Assembly (NCBI GenBank): GCA_963971285.1
Contig: OZ020244.1
Span: forward strand, 8,122,001 to 8,186,000
From: Astropecten irregularis
Taxonomy: Eukaryota; Echinodermata; Asteroidea; Paxillosida; Astropectinidae
Direction of reading: 5' to 3'
DNA: 64,000 nt
This document shows, piece after piece, positions 1 through 9,855 of the stretch. Under the pieces are notes generated by a model. That model saw nothing but the letters and a program-made list of their open reading frames with translations, searched no databases and was not told the DNA's origin. Numbering within the stretch: position 1 is the first letter of the stretch; every line of letters starts with the position of its first letter. A program made the translations under genes and the position numbers.

Positions 1-272
1 TATTCATCTTTCATTTTTCCAATTACTTTTTTGTTTTTAGGGTCAAATAAAGGGTGAGTGGGTGAATAATTAGATAGATCGTAAAGTTCTGAGTCTCGTT
101 TAATATCCTCGTAAACATCGTCGGTTTTAACGATCAATAATAAACTATCGGTATCGGTATACATGAGATTTATGTTATCGTTATATTTTTTTTTCAAGTG
201 ATTGTAATAAAAGTCGTACATAAAAGATTTGCTTAAATCTAATATACTCACTCCACAATAGATGGGTTTATT
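1..272 (-). pseudogene. C-terminal palm part of the type B DNA polymerase, out of frame and cut by the window edge
   Basis: Reading leftward from about 270, the minus strand continues the polymerase encoded at 272-4276 but in another frame. It encodes a KPIYCGVSILDLSK-like stretch followed by YTDTDS near 150-170. YTDTDS is motif C of family B DNA polymerases, with both metal-binding aspartates. The upstream ORF stops just before this, in an AAACGTATTTAAATAAACCC context, so a single-base indel in an A/T run separates the palm from the rest. The protein continues past the left edge of the window. The frameshift is visible in the sequence; that it is a mutation rather than a sequencing error is inference. 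Confidence 0.7.
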
Positions 273-3200
273 TAAATACGTTTTTTCTTTGTACCTTTCA
301 AAAAACCTATATTAGAATCTGTAAATTTAGTTGATGTTTTATAATTAGATTTGGATGCTAGTTTTAATATTTTTTTTATCGATAAATCGCTATCATCGTC
401 TATAATAATATTTCCATCTATTCTATTTCGAACATTTTCCATTGTTTTACAAAAAACGGAATTGTTCATGAGTTTAAAAAAATCTTTTTCAAAATCTGAT
501 TTGGCTATTTTTCTGAGTTGTGTATTTTTATCGATGTAAGACCGCATCCACGGTTTTTGCTTAAATCGTAAAACACGATGTACGCGTGTGAGTTTTAATC
601 CTAGTTGTAAATACAGTTTTAACGTTTTATAATGAATGACATATTTTTTACGAGGTCCTAAATGAGCGATGAGTCTGTCATCTCGCGAAGCTTTTTCTCC
701 ACTAGATAACAATTCTTTTTGATAAGGGCTCAACCATTCAGCCGATACGGTTATGTTCTCTGGGGCTAAGGGTAAGTCGTTGTGTAAGTCGTGAAGCTCT
801 TTAGGATAGTCTAGATCTACTTCCAACATAAATCCGTAGTCGTTGTCATCGGCTAAACCTAAAATATGATCGACCGTAAAGTTAGCGACTTGGTAATCGG
901 TTAACCATTTAAAATCGGCGTAGGGTAACGATTGACTCATTGCCCAACCGTATAAATTGTTCGCATCTAAATAAAGTAAATAAGAAGATTCTTTTTCAGG
1001 ATCGTAATCTTTTAAATATTTATTGTTGGCTTTGTGATGCCTACAACTACCCACGCTAGAATAACCACCTCTTTTACCTTTTTCAAAAAATAAATATTGT
1101 TCGATATCGGTTAAAAGTTCTAATTCTATTTTAGAATGCAGCAACAAAGCATCCCAAGACAATCCCGGTGCCGTGAGATATTTCGCTGGATCTAAACGAT
1201 ATGTTTTCTTACAAGTGGTTCTGAAGTTTTGAAACACATCGGCGAGTAATAACGTATCCGTGGTCACGTATAAGTCGTGATAATCACCTAGAGTTTTACA
1301 GTTGAAAGTTTTCCAAACCAACTCCGCGTGAGTATATTCTTCTCGCGTAATACCTTTGAGTTTTATCTTACTATAAAACTTTTCAATGGGTGGTAATTGA
1401 GTTTCTTTAAATCTATCAAAGGAATCCATATATTCGTATGGATAACACCCCTTTTTTAATAAAAGATCAACATCATCCGTATTATAATCTTTAAAATGTT
1501 TTCTAAATAAATGAAATGCGTCTTTAGGGCAAGCAGCGACTAATTTTTCTAAGGAAGAGTTCATAAAATTTAACGAATCTATAAAACGGAGTTGACCTAT
1601 ACTAATACTTATGTATTTTTCCGAGTTTTGAGGAATACAAAATATATAATCAAATACGTTTTTTTCCTTTTGATAATAATTTAATATACTTAAAACCTCT
1701 TTTAGTTTATCGATTTTAACATTTATTTTTTCATCGATTATTTTTAGTTTTTGATTAATTAGTTTTATTTTTTCTCTATTACAACGTTTGCTTTTGTTTG
1801 CTTTTTGGTTAATTTTTATATTAAGTTTCTTATCGAATGTAATTCCGTATTTTTCTTCAAACGTTTTTATTTTTGAATTATCACCTTTTCTTATATTTCG
1901 ACGAAACTCGTTAAAAATTTTACGTTTTTCTTTTATGTATCTAATTTTTTTACGGAGTTTTATTTGTTGCGTTTCGAGTTTTTCTTTATACGCTTCGATT
2001 TTTTCTATACGCGTTTTGATTTTTTCTATACACGTTTTATGTTTTTTTATTTTATTATTTAACGTTTCAACGCAAGCGCTTACCCCCTGCATGATCAAAT
2101 GACCGTCGTAATTTTTAAAATTGTGAAAAATAACCGGTATTTGTGTTCGATTTGTTATTTTAAGTTTTAGGTTACAATGTGCATGTGCAACTCCTCTAAA
2201 TTTACCCGTGATGTGGCAGTGATCTCTAACTTTTCTAAATTTATTAATTTTTTTACCGCATTCTAAACACAAAAAATCTGTATAACCTTTACTGTTTGTG
2301 ACCGCGTTTTCTTCTTTTTCGGATTTGGTTTTGGGTTCACGAGGTATCTCACAATTACAATATAAAACGCTAGTTTGATATATTTCCTTTTCACAAATCC
2401 AACACTCGTTACTCGTCATTAATGATTCGTCGATCTCTTCAATCGGTATAGGATTATTAAATATTTGTTTAATTTTACGTTGTTCTTTTAACAATGAATT
2501 AATTAAATGCTCGCTAGCGTTACACCCTCTATAGGTTTTTTGCTTCATTAGTTTTCCATCAAATCTTACCACAACATAAGAATAACCGCTGGGTTTATGA
2601 ACGCTCAACTTTTGAGTTTTTTTCATCTTTTCTACATTGTATTTTTCTAAAATACATTCAAAATCCGCGTAAATCACAAACGGTGCATCTTGAAAATTTT
2701 TAAAGTTTTTAAATTTTAAAATATTTTTATCTTCTTCTGGAAGGATGACTCTTGAAGGATGAACGGTTAATCCTTGACATATTTCATCGTGAATTTTTAA
2801 TTTTTGCGGTGTATAAAAATGCGATAGACATCTGTAACAAAAATATAATTTATGCCCATCTTTACATGTACCATTGCTGAATAGGGCCGAAAAATTCTTA
2901 ATCCAACCATAGTGACTTTTTATTATTTTTTCTCCTTCTTCTTCTACCTCTCTAGTAAATAATAATAGATTTATGTGAATGTCGTTTGTTTCTTTAGAGA
3001 TATGTAATGGATAAGGAAATTCTTCTTTTTCATCATTACAATCTAACCCAAACACGTTAATATTTAAATTATTTTGTTTTTCTATTTTAGAAATCTGCTT
3101 TAAGGGTGTTGGAAAATCTATACCGGTAAAGTCTAACCCATCATTTAACTTATAAGTACTGACTCTTTCATCGTGAATTCTGTATTTCGGGTTATTTTTT

Positions 3201-4276
3201 TTCTTTTCTTTGATTTCATCCTTGTATAACCCTAACGCAGATCTGATAGCCCATCTAATGCATTGATCGTCGTCATTTTGTACGCTAACAACAGCCTTTT
3301 TATGTTTAATAAATGGCGTAAGTTCAATATATGAACTACCAGAAACATTGGTATATTTAATAAAGTTCATATAAAACGCTAATATTTTATTTAAAGTTAA
3401 ACCCGAGGGTCCAAAATCTTTTGATTCCACTACATTTATTAGCTCGAACAAAATGCTATTAACCTTTTCATTTATTTCATCTTCCCTTAAAATAATATGT
3501 TGTTCGGTTCGAAAAGTAAAATCATGTAATGTTTCATCCAAAACTTCAACTTTTATATATTCGAGTTTTATCCTAAATTCAAGCTTAAATTGACCTTTTT
3601 TTCTAAAGATCTTTGTTACTTCTTTAATCATATTTTTATGCTGATGTTTAAAAAATGTATTTAGATCGGAATATTGTCTTTGAAGAATTATTTCTAAATT
3701 TATAAGATTACCACGAAAAGATCTCACTTCTCTCCAGTTTGTCGCTTCACGAATTTCCTCCGATGATAAATTTTCTTTAATCGTTTTGATATAATCTCGT
3801 TTTAATACTTGTCCTCTTTGACCCGTTGGAACAACATTGAGGTTATATTTTCTAGCTAATTCTCTAAGTTCTTGATTATCTTTCTTTATTAAATTTTTAA
3901 ATTGATTTGTAAACGTTTTAATTGCTTTGATATATTCACGTCTAGTGTGATCGAGCTTTTTAGATAAATCTAACCTAATATTATTATCTTGAACATAATT
4001 TTTTAATTTTAAATAATCCCATCTTTTATACCCACGCGGGGTTGGTTGTCTGCGTGTAATAGCATTAATATATTCACTTTTAGTAAAATCCGTTTCTGGA
4101 TCTTCTATTGGAATTTTGGTTTCTTCAACAAAATGTTTTAAGTTATCTTTTGTCCAATGGCTAAACCCCTTTGCAATAATTGGTCTAGCCATCTGCTCCG
4201 TCGTTTGCTGATTCGTTGTTTGATCAGTCATTATCCTTTTATTATAATATAAAATAATATTATTTAATTTTTTCAT
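272..4276 (-). CDS. Protein-primed type B DNA polymerase (Polinton/Maverick- or adintovirus-like), C terminus frameshifted
   Basis: The ORF is 1,334 residues; a better start may be the internal Met of MTDQTTNQQ, 15 codons in. Residues 1-180 are charged and hold repeated short helical modules (SEYINAI, REYIKAI, KRDYIKTI), possibly SAP/Rho-N-like DNA-binding folds. Next comes a C2H2-like finger (CYRCLSHF...HDEIC). The exonuclease has YADFEC (Exo I) and NFKNYDGH (Exo II). Between them is an endonuclease VII-like cluster with CxxC pairs and RDHCHITGKFRG. After a long Lys/Glu coiled coil come the polymerase motifs DANNLYGW and KLMNNSVF. The catalytic YTDTDS lies past a frameshift, so this copy is probably dead. 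Such polymerases replicate Polinton-like elements by protein priming. No capsid, protease or integrase is visible to the right, so it is either an isolated polymerase relic or an element extending left. The region is much more A+T-rich than its surroundings. Confidence 0.85.
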   Translation of the reverse strand: MKKLNNIILYYNKRIMTDQTTNQQTTEQMARPIIAKGFSHWTKDNLKHFVEETKIPIEDPETDFTKSEYINAITRRQPTPRGYKRWDYLKLKNYVQDNNIRLDLSKKLDHTRREYIKAIKTFTNQFKNLIKKDNQELRELARKYNLNVVPTGQRGQVLKRDYIKTIKENLSSEEIREATNWREVRSFRGNLINLEIILQRQYSDLNTFFKHQHKNMIKEVTKIFRKKGQFKLEFRIKLEYIKVEVLDETLHDFTFRTEQHIILREDEINEKVNSILFELINVVESKDFGPSGLTLNKILAFYMNFIKYTNVSGSSYIELTPFIKHKKAVVSVQNDDDQCIRWAIRSALGLYKDEIKEKKKNNPKYRIHDERVSTYKLNDGLDFTGIDFPTPLKQISKIEKQNNLNINVFGLDCNDEKEEFPYPLHISKETNDIHINLLLFTREVEEEGEKIIKSHYGWIKNFSALFSNGTCKDGHKLYFCYRCLSHFYTPQKLKIHDEICQGLTVHPSRVILPEEDKNILKFKNFKNFQDAPFVIYADFECILEKYNVEKMKKTQKLSVHKPSGYSYVVVRFDGKLMKQKTYRGCNASEHLINSLLKEQRKIKQIFNNPIPIEEIDESLMTSNECWICEKEIYQTSVLYCNCEIPREPKTKSEKEENAVTNSKGYTDFLCLECGKKINKFRKVRDHCHITGKFRGVAHAHCNLKLKITNRTQIPVIFHNFKNYDGHLIMQGVSACVETLNNKIKKHKTCIEKIKTRIEKIEAYKEKLETQQIKLRKKIRYIKEKRKIFNEFRRNIRKGDNSKIKTFEEKYGITFDKKLNIKINQKANKSKRCNREKIKLINQKLKIIDEKINVKIDKLKEVLSILNYYQKEKNVFDYIFCIPQNSEKYISISIGQLRFIDSLNFMNSSLEKLVAACPKDAFHLFRKHFKDYNTDDVDLLLKKGCYPYEYMDSFDRFKETQLPPIEKFYSKIKLKGITREEYTHAELVWKTFNCKTLGDYHDLYVTTDTLLLADVFQNFRTTCKKTYRLDPAKYLTAPGLSWDALLLHSKIELELLTDIEQYLFFEKGKRGGYSSVGSCRHHKANNKYLKDYDPEKESSYLLYLDANNLYGWAMSQSLPYADFKWLTDYQVANFTVDHILGLADDNDYGFMLEVDLDYPKELHDLHNDLPLAPENITVSAEWLSPYQKELLSSGEKASRDDRLIAHLGPRKKYVIHYKTLKLYLQLGLKLTRVHRVLRFKQKPWMRSYIDKNTQLRKIAKSDFEKDFFKLMNNSVFCKTMENVRNRIDGNIIIDDDSDLSIKKILKLASKSNYKTSTKFTDSNIGFLKGTKKKRI

Positions 4277-4355
4277 TTTTTCCGATTTTTTTTATTATGC
4301 CCAGCCCAGACTTGAACATCGAAAGCTCAATTGGGCAAGCATTGGGATTCTCTCC

Positions 4356-4904
4356 CTACTGCTGCCCAGTACCCTGATCAATCAGTTCATCCAGAGCCAT
4401 AAATACGGGTTGGTATCTTTGTAACAATTCTAAGTACGCGGCATTAGAAATGGCATGGAGTGTACTCACAACCCGCTGAACTAATTGTTTTGAGTCTCCA
4501 TTGGTCACAAAACACTCCGGTTCCTGGTGATCGGGAACATTGCTCGCCACGCTGCAACTTAGCAATTGATGCTGCGCTGTCCACTTCAATTTACGAGTTG
4601 GGGCCCGCAAGTGAACTGGAACAGTGGAGAAAAAGGACTCAAAGTCAAAGGTCGCCCTATACGGATAGAATTGGTGGTCGATGGGGACGGTAATACCAAG
4701 TTCGGCCAAGTCATCAAAAACCGTTTTGGGTAACTGATAGATCCCGCCGGGAAATATGTGTTTGACATTGGAAGTACAGCATATTTCATGTCGTTTGAGG
4801 TGTGTGGACTCTTTGAAACATCTGTTACACTTGGTGCATGAGTAGGATTTACTGTACATCCTCAAATCTTGGATGTATGAAAAATGATCAGCAAAAAGAT
4901 TCAA
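4356..4904 (-). pseudogene. Fragment of a second, different type B DNA polymerase (finger plus Exo I)
   Basis: The 182-residue ORF has a C2H2-type finger (CTKCNRCF...HLKRHEICC). This is followed by a proline/tyrosine-rich linker and FDFESFF, a D-x-E Exo I motif like that of organellar/viral type B polymerases. It shares the finger-then-exonuclease order with the polymerase at 272-4276 but not its sequence, and its base composition is more balanced, so it comes from another lineage. The ORF ends at a TGA/TAG-rich junction near 4,300-4,356, just upstream of the other polymerase. The upstream part to about 5,080 is acidic low-complexity (Glu/Asp/Ser) in other frames. The fragment is too short to be functional. 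Assignment rests on motif order only. Confidence 0.55.
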
Positions 4905-5084
4905 ATTCAGTGTCCGCGGATGATGGCTCGGTGAACGCCGAATTAGCTCAGCCCTTAAACTAACACCACCTTCAACGGCACCTTCACCACCCTCCCCATT
5001 GTCATCTAAGTCATTATCCTCACTAGCAGTTTCTTGGTCTACCTTTACCAGTGAATAGACCTCACTGAAAACATCACTTAGTCA

Positions 5085-5345
5085 ACTGACTGAAAATAAT
5101 TGGTCATTTACGTGGTTTAATTTTACTAATCTTAATTGGTCACCAATCGAAAGATTAGTCATTTCAATTAAGTTTTGACTAATAATAGTTTGTCTTTTAA
5201 AATGGTTTAATTTGACAAATGTTTCTTCAGATTGGTAATGCACATAATTTAATTAGTCATGCAAAAGATTTAATTAGTCCTCCAACAAAATTAGTTAGTC
5301 ATCAAGCGAACTTAATTAGTCTAATAATCAGTCTGACCACCAATA
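5085..5345. repeat. Degenerate short tandem repeat around TTAATTAGTC
   Basis: The words TTAATTAGTC, TTGGTCA and ATTAGTCAT recur every 20-30 bases across about 260 bp. Copies are too diverged to fix a unit length by eye. Confidence 0.45.
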
Positions 5346-6388
5346 AATCAGTCTTCTCCACACTTCTGAATTTACTCACTGTATATAAATACATTTTATT
5401 GTTTTTACTGAAATTAAATCCAGTTGTCCACAAATTGTAACATCAAGTTAGCCCAATGGCTATTCAATACCGATAAAGTACTAGCAAGCACGGCATGATA
5501 GCAAGAGTTTGACACTTATGCTATTATTATAATGTTGTTGCAAGTTGGTATAGAAATTAGGATTTGGACTCCAGTTATTCATAACAAACTCCAGGTAAAA
5601 ATATGAACATTTCAAAATCGCAACACAAAACACCATTAAGTGCCGCTTGAGCAACATGAAAAGGAGAAATACTATAAGGAAAAAATTGTATACAGACTAT
5701 CCTTCAACAGTGAATAAGCTACTACTGTAACATGTTGTACAGCATATTGTGCATAATTATGGAAATCACAAACTGGATAACGATAAAGGCAGCATTGCAT
5801 ACTGTAATGGTTTCATTTGTGATACAGTATAATTATAAATTATAATTTCCTCTAACTATATTGGTTTATAAACCTAAGTTACACAAGGATGATGTCCAAC
5901 AATATTTCAACATCAAGAACATCCCCACTTCAAATTTTTAGAGGTGGGACAATGATTTTTCATGGGGCAAAGACCCAAGCACATGCTGGCAATCTACACA
6001 TGTTATGTACATGGCAATGGATATGGATGTTACAATGCAAGCATGTGGATGCCCTCTTCTTTCTGTTTTCCCATCAATGGCAACCGGATGTAAACAAAGC
6101 GTGACCTAGTTCCCACTCACAATTTGTATTGCAAGCTATCTTTCTTGAGTTTTTGTTAGCATATGCATGACTTTAAAAAACAAAAAGGCTATTTTCAAGC
6201 ACCCTAATTATACACTCAAGGTCATGTAACTTCAAACAGTTGTTTAAAGATTTACCAGTAAACATATATTTCAAATCAATGAAATCCACATAAGGACAGT
6301 TTCGAGGGACGATTTGCTAAAATGTTTCTTAAATAATTGTGACACTAAATACCATGGCTTCAAAATTAATTAATTTTTCTGCATGTTT
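5346..6388. other. Stretch with no recognisable gene
   Basis: A+T-rich single-copy-looking DNA with frequent stops on both strands. I see no convincing exon, repeat or RNA gene here. Confidence 0.5.
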
Positions 6389-6502
6389 TTAACCTTTGAA
6401 AAACACTGAGGTGCAAAAGTCATATCCAATTTCACTGTGTATAATCATAAATTTGTTGTTGCGTTTGTCAGCAATGTGCCCGACATGCCAATTGAACTGG
6501 CA

Positions 6503-6566
6503 ACTGACTATCACTTTGAACTGTGAAGATGTATGTGGTGACTCCTCGTTCATTTCTATATAAACA
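6503..6566 (-). pseudogene. Partial duplicate of the 5' part of the exon at 6,647-6,958
   Basis: About 62 bases match 6,878-6,939 with only a few differences and encode almost the same peptide (YIEMNEESPHTSSQFKVIV). The similarity ends abruptly on both sides and the reading frame then runs into unrelated sequence. It lies about 375 bp downstream of the real exon in the same orientation, so a local tandem duplication is the simplest explanation. Whether it is ever spliced in is unknown. Confidence 0.6.
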
Positions 6567-6646
6567 GCATTCAACTGGCAACTGACTCAACAATTTATAC
6601 AAACATTCTAAATATTCAAAGCAGATGCCATTTGATGCCAAGCCAT

Positions 6647-6958
6647 TTACTTTTTCTTGGGAAGTGGTCTTGCATTCATTCTTTTCTTAGTCAGACGTGC
6701 CAACAAAGTCAATACAGACTTGTGAACATTAGTTTGATCATCAATTTTCAGTATAGCAAATTCATTTTTGTCAAACGCTGAAATGTACTGGAGGTGGAAC
6801 ACAAAAAATGAGGCTAAGTAGCATGCCACAGCTGTTGTTATGTCATCCACGGTACAGATAACCTCACCCTCTACTATCACCTTGAACTGTGAAGATGTAT
6901 GTGATGACTCCTCGTTCATTTCTATATAGACAGCATTCTGTTTCTTGCTGTCTTCATC
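6647..6958 (-). CDS. Terminal exon of an unrecognised host-like gene
   Basis: The exon begins after TTATTTCAG with GATGAAGAC and runs 103 codons to a stop, ending in a basic PLPKKK tail. The core reads FKVIVEGEVICTVDD followed by a hydrophobic Tyr/Phe-rich helix, then LLARLTKKR. The exon opens in phase 0, matching the phase in which the exon at 8,445-8,521 ends, which supports a single gene. The layout weakly recalls the C termini of SAMD3-like proteins that are abundant in aquatic animals, but that is from memory and unconfirmed. A foldback element (6,999-7,648) sits in the intron only about 40 bp from the acceptor. Confidence 0.6.
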   Translation of the reverse strand, partial: DEDSKKQNAVYIEMNEESSHTSSQFKVIVEGEVICTVDDITTAVACYLASFFVFHLQYISAFDKNEFAILKIDDQTNVHKSVLTLLARLTKKRMNARPLPKKK

Positions 6959-6998
6959 CTGAAATAATGAAAGGCAACAAGTACTGAGTGAAGGTTAA

Positions 6999-7648
6999 AG
7001 CCCAACTCAAAAGGTCGGAATGGTATTTTGAGTTTTTATATTTTCTGATAGGATATGGACTCAGGAATACACAGAAGTTCATTTTTGACAAGTATTCCAC
7101 TGGATACACTCTTTAGAGGAGTTTTCATTCTCCCCCACTTTGCCCGAAATCCGAAAAGCGCGAGAAGTGAGTTTGTAAACACGATCACGTCATTCTGGGA
7201 CTTGCTAAATTCACAATGGTATGGTGTTCCATTTGTGCCGTCAACGTGTCGCATTTGTTTGTTTTTGTTTTTGTTTTGTTTTGGCCTCGCATTTACAATA
7301 CATGTAATAAAATACAAATTGATACAAGTAATAAACTGCTGGAAACTGCTCATCGGCAAAAAAATGCGACGCCAAAAAACAAATGTGACGGCAAAAAAAT
7401 GCGACGCGTTGACGGCACAAATGGAACACATACCAGTGTGAATGTTGGAAGTCCCAGAATGACGTCATCATGTTTACAAACTCACTCATCGCGCTTTTCG
7501 GATTTCGGGCAAAGTGGGGGGAGAATGAAAACTCCTCTTAAGAGTGTATCCAGTGGAATACTTGTCAAAAAAGAACTTCTGTGTATTCCTGAGTCCATAT
7601 CCTGCCTGAAAAAACTCAAAATACCATTCCGACCTTTTGAGTTGGGCT
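6999..7648. mobile_element. 650-bp foldback MITE flanked by TTAA
   Basis: The ends read AGCCCAACTCAAAAGGTCGG and its reverse complement, flanked on both sides by TTAA (6,995-6,998 and 7,649-7,652). The two arms, roughly 240 bp each, mirror each other with few mismatches around a central A+T-rich and GCGACG-rich spacer. TTAA duplications are the hallmark of piggyBac and Kolobok transposons. No transposase is encoded; open frames seen on both strands are a by-product of the palindrome. It interrupts the intron of the minus-strand gene. Confidence 0.8.
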
Positions 7649-7961
7649 TTAATCAATGGTACTGAGAGATTCCATTCACATCTTTTTTTTCCATTTCCAA
7701 ACAGATGTCCTTGTTCAATTTTCCAATGTTTTGTAGACAACTTATGCTATAAAACAAAATTATCAGTGCACTAAAAAGACACTTTTCAAAACGTCTGAAA
7801 ATGACACACATTTTTAGATTTTTAGAAATTAAATTTCAGAGAAAGATATCTATTGAACAAATTAAGGGCTTATAAGTCAGAAACAAGGGACCAATGAAAA
7901 GGCAACCAGATGATTCTACACTATATCCCATGTTGTTGAGGTTTGCCATTGGAAATCTCAT

Positions 7962-8072
7962 TCATGAATATTGATGATTTTGGTCGGGAAATAGATAATA
8001 TGCAAATTCGGCGAAGGGCAAGCCTAATTTGCATATTATCTATTTCCCGACCAAAATCATCAATATTCATGA
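7962..8072. repeat. Perfect 47-bp inverted repeat with a 17-base loop
   Basis: Arms 7,962-8,008 and 8,026-8,072 are exact reverse complements, and the loop reads CGGCGAAGGGCAAGCCT. The loop plus right arm start recurs at about 8,264-8,286 in the neighbouring SINE tail, so the palindrome looks like two SINE-tail segments joined head to head. Confidence 0.85.
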
Positions 8073-8128
8073 TTTACTGCGGTACCCGCCACGATATTGG
8101 ATTCGATTCACCCTGCAGACCCAAGCTA

Positions 8129-8300
8129 GATCGGTGGCCTAGCAGGTAACGCATCTGCACTGAGTAAGCAGGAGGTCGTGGGTTCAAATCCCACCTGAGC
8201 AAGCATGTGATTTTTTCTCACGTGCTCTCACAAGCACTGAGTATACAGTGTTCATCCACGTCGGCGAAGGGCAAGCCTAATTTGCATAAAATCTCATTCA
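8129..8300 (+). mobile_element. tRNA-derived SINE
   Basis: A box A-like TGGCCTAGCAGG (8,135-8,146) and a box B GGTTCAAATCC (8,181-8,191) inside a GTGGG/CCCAC T-stem give an internal pol III promoter. The acceptor stem does not pair and the anticodon loop has 9 bases, so it is a SINE head rather than a tRNA gene. The body ends with GGCGAAGGGCAAGCC and an A+T tail. Confidence 0.65.
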
Positions 8301-8444
8301 TTAATCTTTTCACAATTAGTTTTAATAAAACTCTGGAGTATAATGTAGTAATGTACATAGTTGGGGAACAAATGAGTTTAATGATGTGTCTTTTACTGGA
8401 CCAAATGTAAGTCCCAGACAACCTTGATAACATATTAGATTTAC

Positions 8445-8521
8445 CTTAGCACAGAACATATCTCGGATGTTTTCTTTCAGAAGGGATGGCAATGCCCAGA
8501 TGGCTGATGTGGTCTTGAAAT
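8445..8521 (-). CDS. Internal exon of the minus-strand host-like gene
   Basis: Bounded by an acceptor (TTTCTAATGCAG) and a donor (AAG|GTAAAT) on the minus strand. The 77 bases carry two bases completing a GAT codon from the exon at 9,164-9,317 and then 25 codons including TTSAIWALPSLLKENIRDMF. The phase joins exactly on both sides (GA|T style entry, phase 0 exit). The family was not recognised with confidence. Two SINEs occupy the neighbouring introns. Confidence 0.65.
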
Positions 8522-8602
8522 CTGCATTAGAAATGAAAGCAGTCAATTAAAGGCATTATAATTCTGAGCAGTGCTGCAATTCAAAAGCCATTTTGGGTAC
8601 AT

Positions 8603-8848
8603 GGGGTGCTGTGGCCTAGTGGTCTGGCGTGTTGAACTCAAAGTCTTGTGGTCAATCTTCAGATTGTGGGTTCAAATTCAGTCATGGGCTAATGGTGCTT
8701 GCGTCCTTGGGCAAGACGCTGTCACATATTGCTCCTCTTCAACAAGGTGTAAATGGTAAATACGGTAGCTGGGGCTGTATACCCCCCAGGGAGTTGAGAT
8801 GGTTTCAGGAATGTAAATTATGGCCCGATGACCAGGGATAATAATAAC
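8603..8848 (+). mobile_element. tRNA-derived SINE with conserved body and short A/T tail
   Basis: Box A TGGCCTAGTGG (8,612-8,622) and box B GGTTCAAATTC (8,669-8,679) head a body with CTTGGGCAAGACGCTGTCACA and a closing GGGATAATAATAAC. This layout is typical of deuterostome tRNA SINEs with a shared central part. It lies in the intron between the exons at 8,445 and 9,164. Confidence 0.75.
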
Positions 8849-9163
8849 ATTTGTAATGCGCAGTAGTCTATATTCATATAATAGCTGCTCAATATAAATG
8901 TCCTATATTATTATCATACTTTTTCATGCAAATTTGGTTTCACATCTCTCCAAATTTTTAGGTAGATAAACCTCCAGTCCATTATAACAGAGAAATAGTG
9001 TAAAAGCCATTAACCACTTCACAAAGCAGTTGATCCTGCAGCTCTCAAGACAGCTTTGCAACCAAACTAAGTCTAATTTCCCCTACTTCCCCAGTTCCCC
9101 TCCTATACTAGGCAACAAAGAATTCGTTCTCCTGACTATAATCACTGAACTGTCTGTGCTCAC

Positions 9164-9317
9164 CGTCAGCATCACGATCTCCAGAAATGTTAATACTGTC
9201 CTCATTTCGTCTGGTGTTGTAGCATTCTATAATGCCACTGGCATTCTTGCTCAGGCCATCTTGTAGCAATGACTTTAGTTGACAGGTCCCATGAATCCTC
9301 GTAAATTCTGCCAGTAG
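9164..9317 (-). CDS. Internal exon of the minus-strand host-like gene
   Basis: The acceptor is TTTCTTCACAACAG and the donor ACG|GTGAGC. The 154-bp exon is open in one frame for 51 codons plus one base, including LLAEFTRIHGTC, NASGIIECY and SGDRDAD, and its last base joins the next exon in phase. Together with 8,445-8,521 and 6,647-6,958 it forms a coherent protein C terminus of about 180 residues. Upstream exons must lie further right; a possible 35-bp exon near 10,160-10,200 with a GTAAGT donor is not secure. Confidence 0.6.
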
Positions 9318-9654
9318 CTGTTGTGAAGAAAAATAGTTATATATAACAGCTAAGAAACTTAATGTTCACCAAATTCGACTTCACAATAATTAAGCTCAAG
9401 CCTACGTTTTCCTCTGTCCTCCCAATGTTTTTGCATATTTTCACTGAATATGATATGATCCTTCTCTGCACCAAGTATGGTTACCTCTAGACTTTTTTTA
9501 AATACACTGAAGCATATGAACAGAGTTTATATTTTGTGGGAAAGGCCATTTTTCCTCATTTAAGAGGGAACTTCATTAGTACCAAGACAAGGGCAACGAG
9601 AGCCAGTGGTGCCCTAAGTGAGATTTGAGGCCTGAAAAAAGCACAAAAAGCAAT
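9318..9654. other. Intronic or intergenic sequence, nothing recognised
   Basis: No open exon with splice sites, RNA gene or repeat was seen. Confidence 0.4.
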
Positions 9655-9821
9655 AGGGTTAAAAAGTTAATGATAATAATAATAAAAAAGTAAGTGATAT
9701 AGTAATAAAAACAACAACTGAGTGTTACAAAAAAAACCAAAAAAAAAAAACCATTAAACTAAAACTAAAACCAAAAAACTAAAACTAAATCAAAAACTAA
9801 AACTAAAACTAAAACTAAAAC

Positions 9822-9855
<34 letters not shown>

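Noticed and set aside
4300..4360. tRNA-like sequence with a GTTCAAGTCTGG box between the two polymerases
   Set aside because: Stems do not pair and there is no box A at the right spacing.
7036..7665. Overlapping frames on both strands (up to 149 codons) as genes
   Set aside because: They are mirror images created by the foldback element at 6,999-7,648.
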